Shown piece by piece: positions 57,866-64,000 of a DNA stretch of 64,000 nt (its first letter is position 1; each line of letters begins with the position of its first letter). A model generated the notes under the pieces. The model saw only the letters and a list, made by a program, of their open reading frames with translations. It was not told the origin of the DNA and searched no databases. The DNA comes from Planctomycetaceae bacterium. Its GTDB lineage: Bacteria > Planctomycetota > Phycisphaerae > SM23-33. The DNA is taken from NCBI GenBank assembly GCA_039680605.1, contig JBDKTA010000034.1, positions 62,001 through 126,000 on the forward strand. Direction: 5' to 3'. Position numbers and translations under genes: made by a program.

Positions 57866-59746
57866 ATGTGTGGAATCGCCGGCGTACTCAATGGCAGCGA
57901 TCGGGCGGTTTCGCCGGCCATCATTAAAAAGATGACCGACATCCTGGCCCACCGAGGCCCGGACGGCGAGGGGATGTTCGTCGAGGGTAACGTGGGCCTG
58001 GGGCACCGCCGCCTGGCGATCATCGACCTGACCGAGGCCGGCCATCAGCCCATGACGACACCCGACGGGCGCTACACCATCAGCTACAACGGCGAGGTGT
58101 ACAACTTTCGCGAGCTGCGGCACGAACTGGAATCGCTGGGCTGCAGCTTTCGCTCCCGCACGGATACCGAGGTGGTGCTGCAGGCGTACGCCCAGTGGGG
58201 CAAGGACGCCCTGCACCGCTTCAACGGGATGTTCGCGTTAGCGATCTGGGACCGCCTGCGGCGCGAGCTGTTCGTCGCCCGCGACCGGTACGGGATCAAG
58301 CCGCTGTACTACCTCTTCCGCGACGGCGCGTTCGTGTTCGGCTCGGAGATCAAGGCCATCCTCCAGCATCCGTCGTACCGCCCCGAGCTGGACCGCCCGG
58401 CGCTGCTGGAGTACATGACCTTCCAGAACTTCTTCACCGACCGGACGCTGTTCAAGGACATCCAACTGCTGCCGGCGGGCAGTTACCTGATCGTGCGGCC
58501 GCACCCGCAACCGGCGCCAACCGCGCCGGTGCAGTACTGGGACTGGAACTTCCGCCAGGGCGACGACGACGGCGACGAGCGCGAGTACGTCGAGGAGCTC
58601 AACCGCCTGTTCGTCCAGGCCGTCAAGCGCCAACTGGTCAGCGACGTGGACGTCGGGGCGTATCTCTCGGGCGGCATCGACAGCGGGTCGATCACGGCCG
58701 TCGCCGCCGCCGAGCTGCCGTACATCCGGACCTTCACCTGCGGGTTCGACCTGCATTCGGCGTCGGGGCTGGAGCTGGCGTTTGACGAACGGGAGAAGGC
58801 CGAATACCTCTCGTTCCTGTTCAAGACCGAGCATTACGAGATGGTGCTCAAGGCCGGCGACCTGGAGCGGTCGATGGCGCGTCTGGCGTGGCATATCGAA
58901 GAGCCTCGCGTGGGGCAGTGCTATCCGAACTATTACGTGGCGCAACTGGCGGGCAAGTTCGTCAAGGTGGTCTTGTGCGGCACGGGCGGGGACGAGCTGT
59001 TCGGCGGCTATCCGTGGCGCTATTACCGGGCGGTGGTCAACGACAGTTTCGAGCACTACATCGACAAGTATTACGACTTCTGGCAGCGATTGATCCCCAA
59101 CAAGATCATCCGCAAGGTTTTCGACCCGATCTGGAGCGACGTGGAGAACACCTGGACGCGCGACATCTTCCGCGGCGTCTTCAAGAAGCATCTTCCCACG
59201 CTGACGCGCCCCGAGGACTACGTCAATCACTCCCTGTATTTCGAGGCCAAGACGTTCCTGGGCGGCCTGCTGCTCATCGAAGACAAGCTCAGCATGGCGC
59301 ACGGCCTGGAAAGCCGCGTGCCGTTCCTGGACAACGACCTGGTCGACTTCGCCATGCGCGTGCCGGTGCATTTCAAGCTGGGCAACCTCTCCGAGGTCGT
59401 CCGCATCAACGAGAACAATCCCGGGCCCAAGACCTCGCGGTACTTCAACAAGTCCCAGGACGGCAAGCTGCTGCTGCGCAAGTGCATGGCGCGCCACGTT
59501 CCAGCCGAGATCGCCGACGGCATCAAGCAGGGCTTCTCCGCCCCCGACGCCAGTTGGTTCAAAGGCGAGAGCATCGACTACGTGCGGCGGACCCTGCTGA
59601 GCCGCGACGCGCGGATCTTCGAGTTCCTCGACCGCACGGCCTTGCGGCAACTCGTCAGCGACCATCTCGAAGGGCGCGAAAACAGGCGGCTGCTGATCTG
59701 GTCTTTGTTATACTTGGAAACCTGGTTGACCAAATTCCTCCCATGA
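57866..59746 (+). CDS. asnB: Asparagine synthase (glutamine-hydrolysing)
   Basis: A 626-residue AsnB. Here the glutaminase domain is complete: the chain starts MCGIAGVLNG with nucleophile Cys2, then ISYNGEVYNFREL and MFALAIWDRLRRELFVARDR. The synthase half has PP-loop AYLSGGIDSGSI near residue 265 and VVLCGTGGDELFGGY, SRVPFLDNDLVDF. It uses glutamine and ATP to amidate aspartate or, in glycan clusters, a uronic acid or other acid. It lies between the sugar aminotransferase and the formyltransferase (ATGA overlap with the latter), so a role in glycan amidation is likely, but ordinary asparagine synthesis cannot be ruled out. Confidence 0.92.
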   Translation: MCGIAGVLNGSDRAVSPAIIKKMTDILAHRGPDGEGMFVEGNVGLGHRRLAIIDLTEAGHQPMTTPDGRYTISYNGEVYNFRELRHELESLGCSFRSRTDTEVVLQAYAQWGKDALHRFNGMFALAIWDRLRRELFVARDRYGIKPLYYLFRDGAFVFGSEIKAILQHPSYRPELDRPALLEYMTFQNFFTDRTLFKDIQLLPAGSYLIVRPHPQPAPTAPVQYWDWNFRQGDDDGDEREYVEELNRLFVQAVKRQLVSDVDVGAYLSGGIDSGSITAVAAAELPYIRTFTCGFDLHSASGLELAFDEREKAEYLSFLFKTEHYEMVLKAGDLERSMARLAWHIEEPRVGQCYPNYYVAQLAGKFVKVVLCGTGGDELFGGYPWRYYRAVVNDSFEHYIDKYYDFWQRLIPNKIIRKVFDPIWSDVENTWTRDIFRGVFKKHLPTLTRPEDYVNHSLYFEAKTFLGGLLLIEDKLSMAHGLESRVPFLDNDLVDFAMRVPVHFKLGNLSEVVRINENNPGPKTSRYFNKSQDGKLLLRKCMARHVPAEIADGIKQGFSAPDASWFKGESIDYVRRTLLSRDARIFEFLDRTALRQLVSDHLEGRENRRLLIWSLLYLETWLTKFLP

Positions 59747-60675
59747 GCAACGACCGCACAGTCCTGTTCGTCGGCAGCAAGCGCATCGGCCTCGAGGCCC
59801 TCAAAGCCCTGTCGCGAAGCGTGGGCGGACGCGTCAAAGCCGTCGTGACGGCGGACGACGCGGCCGACGAACGCTCGATTTTACCGCAGTTTCAGTCACA
59901 TTGTGCGGCCGCCAAGCTGCCGCTGTCGGTCCTGCACAAGAGCAGCGACCTCAAGGCGGTCGTGGCGGCGCAGCGCCCGCACGTGGTTGTGGTGGTGGGA
60001 TGGTACTGGATCCTTCCGCCGGAGCTGCTGGCGATGGCGCCGGGCGGATTCGTCGGGGTACACGGGTCGCTGCTGCCCCGCTACCGCGGACAGGCGCCGC
60101 TGGTGTGGGCGATTTTGCGAGGCGAAACGCAGGCCGGCGCCACGATGTTCTACTTCGATGACGGCATGGACACCGGCGACATCGTCGATCAGAGAACCGT
60201 CCCCATCGGTCCCGAGGACAGCATCGCCGAAGTGCTGGCGGCAGTGCAGGAGCAGACGATCGACATGGTCGCCACCCACGCCCAGGGGCTGCTGGAAGGC
60301 ACGGCCCCGCGGCGCCGGCAGAACGCCCTGGAGGCGACGTACGGTTCTCTGCGGCGCCCCGAGGACGGGCGGATCGACTGGTCCGCTTCGGCGCTGGAGG
60401 TACACAACTTCATCCGCGCCCAGTCGCGCCCGTACCCCGGCGCGTTCACGACGCTGGGCGACGGTCGGGAACTGCGCATCTGGCGGGCGTCGGTTTTTCC
60501 GATGCCCTACTACGGCATAGCGGGGCTGGTGGCCCAGCCGTTCGACGGGGGCATCGTGGTCCTCTGCGGGCAAGGGGCCATCATCGTGCGCGACTGCCAG
60601 ACCGCCGATGGTCAGAGCGGTCCGGGCGATCTGCTCAAGTGGGGCGCGCGCCTGGGCGGCAGCGCACCGGCATGA
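59743..60675 (+). CDS. ArnA/Fmt-like formyltransferase
   Basis: A 310-residue formyltransferase-fold enzyme. The motif GVHGSLLPRYRGQAPLVWAI (residues 105-124) with His107 and Asp143 (FDDGMDTGDIVDQ) matches the ArnA/Fmt active site that uses 10-formyl-tetrahydrofolate. However, the Asn of the usual N-x-H motif is Gly105 here, which would remove one of the three catalytic groups. The C-terminal part (about 210-300) is a beta-barrel domain like Fmt-C. By context it would formylate an amino sugar made by the upstream aminotransferase. Starts and ends overlap its neighbours by four bases on both sides. Confidence 0.8.
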   Translation: MSNDRTVLFVGSKRIGLEALKALSRSVGGRVKAVVTADDAADERSILPQFQSHCAAAKLPLSVLHKSSDLKAVVAAQRPHVVVVVGWYWILPPELLAMAPGGFVGVHGSLLPRYRGQAPLVWAILRGETQAGATMFYFDDGMDTGDIVDQRTVPIGPEDSIAEVLAAVQEQTIDMVATHAQGLLEGTAPRRRQNALEATYGSLRRPEDGRIDWSASALEVHNFIRAQSRPYPGAFTTLGDGRELRIWRASVFPMPYYGIAGLVAQPFDGGIVVLCGQGAIIVRDCQTADGQSGPGDLLKWGARLGGSAPA

Positions 60676-61928
60676 CGCCCATGTCAGGCACCGCAACAAC
60701 GTTTCTGAGACACGCAATCCGGTTCGGACGCCGCGCGGCCGCGCGGGCGGTCCGCCTTTTTGCCAGGCCCGCGCGGGTGGCGCCGCTGGAGCGTCAAGAC
60801 CCGCCGCGGCGCCCGCAGCGGCTGCTGCTGGTGGCCTGGTTCGACCCCAAAGGCCTTTCGACTATTGCCGAAAACATCGCCTCGATCGGCAGGCTGTCGC
60901 GATTCTCGTTCGATCTGCTGAATCTCTACCGCAGACCCTTTGGGCCGATGGCGATCCCCGCCGCGGTGCGCCTGGACGACTATGCCGGCCTGTTCATCCA
61001 TTGCACCGCCAGCTATGACCCGGCGAACCTGCTGGCCCTGGACGCGCATCGCCGCGAGAAGATCGCCGACTATCGCGGGCTCAAGATCATGATGAAGCAG
61101 GACGAGCACTACCGCACCAACCGGGTGATCGACTACCTGGCGCGTCAGCGGTTCGACCTGCTCCTGACGTGCATGCCGCCTTGCAGCGTGGGGCAGGTGT
61201 ACGGCGACCCTCGCCTGGCGCGCCTGCGGTTCCTGCACACGCTGACGGGCTACGTCTCCGACCGCATGCGGCAGTTCCGCCTCAGCCAGCGCGATGAGCG
61301 ACCGATCGACGTGGGCTACCGCGGTTCGCTCCAACCCTTCCATTTCGGGCGCTTGTGCTACGAAAAGCAGAGCATCGGCTACGCCTTCAGCGAGTTCTGC
61401 CGCCGGCGAGGGCTGGCGTTCGACATCTCCAGCCGCTGGGAAGACCGCTTCCTGGACGAGTCGTGGTTTGGCTTTCTGGGCCGCTGCAAGGGCATCCTGG
61501 GAACCGAATCGGGCGCCAGCATCTTCGACTTCGACGGGTCGGTCGAGACCGCCGCGACGGATTATCTTCGCCGCCATCCCGACGCGCCGTTCGAGGAGGT
61601 CTGGCAAGCGGTGCTGGCGCCGGTCGAGGGGAACGTGTACTACAACCAGGTCTCGCCGCGGCATTTCGAGGCCGCCGCCACGCGCACGGTTCAACTGCTG
61701 TACGAAGGGCAGTATTCGGGCATCTTCCAGAAGGACCGCCATTACCTGTCGATCCGCCGCGACCACGCCGACGCCGACGAGGCGCTGTCGCGATTGATGG
61801 ACCCCGCCGAGCGGCTGAGACTTTCCGAAGCCGCCTTCGAGGAGATCATCATGAACGACCGCTGGCACTACGCCACGTTCATCAAGGAACTCGACGACGC
61901 TATCGAGGCATTGCTGGACCGACGCTAG
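60672..61928 (+). CDS. Glycosyltransferase-like protein (CgeB-type), putative
   Basis: A 418-residue soluble protein. It has a basic N-terminus, a Rossmann-like start RLLLVAWFDPKGLSTIAENI, a middle LLTCMPPCSVGQVYGDPRLA and a late donor-side segment with GRCKGILGTESGASIF. The order, two Rossmann-like halves with an acid/Gly-rich second half, suggests a GT-B glycosyltransferase like CgeB proteins. I cannot name the sugar. It overlaps the formyltransferase stop by four bases and is convergent with the methyltransferase gene. The alternative is a glycan-modifying enzyme of another fold. Confidence 0.6.
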   Translation: MTPMSGTATTFLRHAIRFGRRAAARAVRLFARPARVAPLERQDPPRRPQRLLLVAWFDPKGLSTIAENIASIGRLSRFSFDLLNLYRRPFGPMAIPAAVRLDDYAGLFIHCTASYDPANLLALDAHRREKIADYRGLKIMMKQDEHYRTNRVIDYLARQRFDLLLTCMPPCSVGQVYGDPRLARLRFLHTLTGYVSDRMRQFRLSQRDERPIDVGYRGSLQPFHFGRLCYEKQSIGYAFSEFCRRRGLAFDISSRWEDRFLDESWFGFLGRCKGILGTESGASIFDFDGSVETAATDYLRRHPDAPFEEVWQAVLAPVEGNVYYNQVSPRHFEAAATRTVQLLYEGQYSGIFQKDRHYLSIRRDHADADEALSRLMDPAERLRLSEAAFEEIIMNDRWHYATFIKELDDAIEALLDRR

Positions 61929-61931
61929 AGT

Positions 61932-62756
61932 CTACAGGGCCTTTCGGGCGGTGATGTACCAGTCGAGCCCCAGAAGCCGCGCGGGCAGGCCCAGCAGCTT
62001 CTTGCGGTCGATGACGACCGACCCGTTGCGGGTCATGGGGTCCATGTTCTCCCGCCGGCAGCGAACCTCCGCGAAACGGCTGAACACCCGCCGGATGTCG
62101 CCGCGGGAGAACAGCTCCGTGAACGGCGCGGCCTCGCCGTCGGCCGAGGCGTCATATTGCGCGCGGACGCGGGCTTGCTGGTTCTCGTGGGGGCGCCCTT
62201 TGAACCATTCCGCCAGCAGGCCCAGGCCCCGCGTCTTCCACTGGCGCAGGGAGAAGCGGTTGTAGACCATGATGATCGCCCTGCCGCCCGGGGCCAGCAC
62301 GCGATGGATTTCATCCACCGCCCGCTGCATGTTGCCGGTGTGGTGCAGGCAGCCGATCGAGACCGCCACGTCGAACGACGCCTCCGGGAACGGGATGTCC
62401 AGGACCGACCCGCAGATCGCCTCGCCGCGCAGACCCTGGATCCGCAGGCGGGTGTTGACCAGCTCCGCCGCGGCGGCCGATATGTCCAGCCCGCGAAAGA
62501 AACTCGCCTGCGAGGCGATGATCTGCGACAGCGTCCCGTACCCCAACCCCACTTCCAGCACCCGCCGCCCCTCGAGGCCGCAGACGTGCTTGAGCAGATA
62601 CGGATAAATATCCATGTACGCCGCGTCGAAGCGCCGCAGCGATTCGGGGGAATGATCCGTGATCCCGATATGGCGTGCCAGCCCGCTGCCGCAGAGCTCC
62701 TGCCAGAATTGCCGGTTCTGCTGGTCGATCTGTTCCTGCGTCATTGCGTCAGTCAT
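61932..62756 (-). CDS. Class I SAM-dependent methyltransferase
   Basis: A 274-residue methyltransferase. SAM motif I VLEVGLGYGTLS (about 68-79), acidic loop GLDISAAAAEL and post-motif VSIGCLHHTGNM are clear, as in UbiE-type enzymes. It probably methylates a sugar or lipid of the glycan. The ATG at 62756 overlaps the stop of the upstream glycosyltransferase by four bases (ATGA). An alternative start is four codons inward. Convergent with the putative glycosyltransferase gene (3-bp gap). Confidence 0.88.
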   Translation of the reverse strand: MTDAMTQEQIDQQNRQFWQELCGSGLARHIGITDHSPESLRRFDAAYMDIYPYLLKHVCGLEGRRVLEVGLGYGTLSQIIASQASFFRGLDISAAAAELVNTRLRIQGLRGEAICGSVLDIPFPEASFDVAVSIGCLHHTGNMQRAVDEIHRVLAPGGRAIIMVYNRFSLRQWKTRGLGLLAEWFKGRPHENQQARVRAQYDASADGEAAPFTELFSRGDIRRVFSRFAEVRCRRENMDPMTRNGSVVIDRKKLLGLPARLLGLDWYITARKAL

Positions 62757-64000
62757 GGAAGTGCCGTTTCGCCAGGGCCACGTTCGGCCAGCAATTGGGA
62801 GTAGATTCGGTCCAGCCGGTTTCCGCCGGCCTGCGCGGAGTGCCATTTCAGGGCGAACTGGCGGCCGCGACGTCCGATCTCGCGGCGTTTGTCGGGGTTG
62901 CGCACCAGGTCCCGCAGCACGTCGTGGATGGTCGCGGGGGTGGCGCTGATGACGGGCAGCTCGTCCACATACTCAGGGATCTCCTGTCGCATCCGCCGCA
63001 GCCACTCGGGGCGCAGGTAGCAGACGGCAGGTTTGCCCAGCATCAGCGCCTCGCGCACGTTGGCGCCGAACCACCCATAGGTCAGCATGTCCACGAAGAT
63101 GTCGGCCTGGGCCTGGTAGTATCTCACTTCGATGTTGGGCACGTCGTGGCAGAAGACCATCTCGACATCGAGCCCCTCGGCCTTGAGCTGCTCAATGGCC
63201 GGGGCGATGATGTGCGTACACTTGATGTTGATGTTCCTGCGCCAGTCGGGTTGCTTCGTCCGCGTGCGCAGATGGTAGTTGCCGACGGCGTGGTAGATTT
63301 TGACCGTGTCGGAGGCAGGCCGGCGGTACTGGGGCGGAATCTCCAGGTCCGGGCTCCACACGTCGGGGTCGAGGCAGAAGAACTCGGGCACCTCGTGAAC
63401 TCTCGGATCGTCGTTGTAATCGGCGTTGTTGCCGCCGAGGTTGACGATGTAGTCCGACACGCTGTTGCGCAGATGGCCCCAGGCCATATTTGATTTGTCG
63501 GAGCAGACGGTCGGCTCGTCGTGCCAGCGGCAGATATCGCACACCGGGTCGCCGCCCCAGGCCCGGAAGGCGGTCTGGGACACGCCGTCCATGCACCCGG
63601 TGATGGTGAACACGATCTTCTTGCCCAGGCGCCTGAGCAACTCGATGTCCCACCCGATCGGCATGCCCGAGAACAGGTGCGGATTGAAAAAGTGGAAGTA
63701 CCGCAGGCTGTTGATGCCCGAAAAGTGAAGGACATCGTAATGATCCAGAACGTCCCACAGCGGTTTGAGTTCAGCGGGAAACTCCCGCCGCATCGACTGA
63801 AGATAATGGCGCAGCGTCTCTTTCAACAGCGTGCCGGCCGCGGGGTCCCCTTTCGCCGGGGCCCGCTTGAGATATTCCGGCAACGCGGCGGACAACCGCT
63901 CGAAGGTCGCCTGATCATATTGCCGGTCCCAGTGCTCATACTCCTTGAGCATGAAGTCGCAGGAGTGCATGAAGCCCTGGGCCCCCTCTCCATGGCAGAC
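62753..64000 (-). CDS. Glycosyltransferase family protein (partial, N-terminus outside window)
   Basis: At least 416 residues of a putative GT-B glycosyltransferase; the open frame continues through the last base of the window, so the true start lies beyond 64000. An ATG at 63970 would be an internal methionine. The donor-site half has KIYHAVGNYHLRTRT, VFCHDVPNIEVRYYQAQADI then FVDMLTYGWFGANVREALML, the GT1/GT4 pattern with the E-x7-E-like region near GANVREALMLGKP. A Cys-rich stretch (CMDGV ... CDICRW ... CSDK) in the first half is unusual and could bind metal. Its stop overlaps the methyltransferase start (ATGA). Confidence 0.75.
   Translation of the reverse strand, partial: VCHGEGAQGFMHSCDFMLKEYEHWDRQYDQATFERLSAALPEYLKRAPAKGDPAAGTLLKETLRHYLQSMRREFPAELKPLWDVLDHYDVLHFSGINSLRYFHFFNPHLFSGMPIGWDIELLRRLGKKIVFTITGCMDGVSQTAFRAWGGDPVCDICRWHDEPTVCSDKSNMAWGHLRNSVSDYIVNLGGNNADYNDDPRVHEVPEFFCLDPDVWSPDLEIPPQYRRPASDTVKIYHAVGNYHLRTRTKQPDWRRNINIKCTHIIAPAIEQLKAEGLDVEMVFCHDVPNIEVRYYQAQADIFVDMLTYGWFGANVREALMLGKPAVCYLRPEWLRRMRQEIPEYVDELPVISATPATIHDVLRDLVRNPDKRREIGRRGRQFALKWHSAQAGGNRLDRIYSQLLAERGPGETALP

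Noticed and set aside
1-64000. tRNA or rRNA genes
   Set aside because: I looked for cloverleaf-like G+C-rich stretches with TTCGANNC cores and CCA ends in the gaps and found none that fold convincingly. A dedicated tRNA search would settle this.

Overview
The window is a gene-dense, high-G+C bacterial chromosome segment with 58 supported protein genes, two of them cut by the window ends. The mix points to a Planctomycetota-type organism, most likely Phycisphaerae-like. Support comes from a prepilin-like protein with the H-X9-DG C-terminal motif, a PEP-CTERM surface protein, a very long GreA-type factor like those of the PVC group, a HEAT-repeat giant, and intergenic spaces full of several unrelated families of short palindromic repeats. 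I saw no tRNA or rRNA gene, no CRISPR array, no intact transposase and no prophage.

Layout. 1-3180 (minus): FecCD/BtuF-type ABC uptake genes with an isochorismatase-like hydrolase between them, then a prepilin-like protein. 3352-10441 (plus): a DUF1638-hydantoinase fusion and a secreted HEAT-repeat protein. 10452-13321: an SDR, a Skp/OmpH-like lipoprotein and a lipoprotein whose sequence resembles a degenerate serpin. 13869-19848 (plus): a housekeeping run (pheA, tpiA, secG with an extra domain, yicC, gmk, rpoZ, coaC, hicA, hicB, coaB). 19884-29807: a metallophosphoesterase, YkgJ-type protein, Gfo/Idh/MocA oxidoreductase, VWA lipoprotein, a heterodimeric ABC exporter and class II aldolase. 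30124-36721: VOC protein, cyclase, aldo/keto reductase, GH36-type alpha-galactosidase, a GH43-like propeller protein and a secreted unknown. 37106-46220: BaiN/HI0933 flavoprotein, PEP-CTERM protein, asparagine-synthase-like enzyme, long GreA and a XylR-type AraC regulator. 46540-48875: pgl and zwf (oxidative pentose phosphate). 49052-53630: N-acetyltransferase, MlaF, MlaD and an MMPL/RND exporter. 54447-55644: a small cassette of unknown genes beside repeats. 55708-64000: a surface-glycan cluster (epimerase, DegT aminotransferase, AsnB, ArnA-like formyltransferase, two glycosyltransferases and a methyltransferase).

How genes work together. pheA through coaB run in one direction with short gaps and several 4-nt overlaps, so they look like a growth-linked operon covering aromatic amino acid synthesis, glycolysis, protein export, RNA turnover, nucleotide balance and CoA synthesis. 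pgl and zwf form an oxidative pentose phosphate unit, and tpiA and fba add glycolysis. The glycan cluster is tightly coupled: epimerase/aminotransferase, asnB/formyltransferase/glycosyltransferase and methyltransferase/glycosyltransferase each share ATGA start-stop overlaps. No single locus stands out as a clear new defence or mobile system. The most unusual material is the set of domain fusions (DUF1638-HyuA, SecG-CHB_HEX), the serpin-like lipoprotein, the nested inverted-repeat element at 46370-46526, and palindromic repeats that have entered coding sequence.
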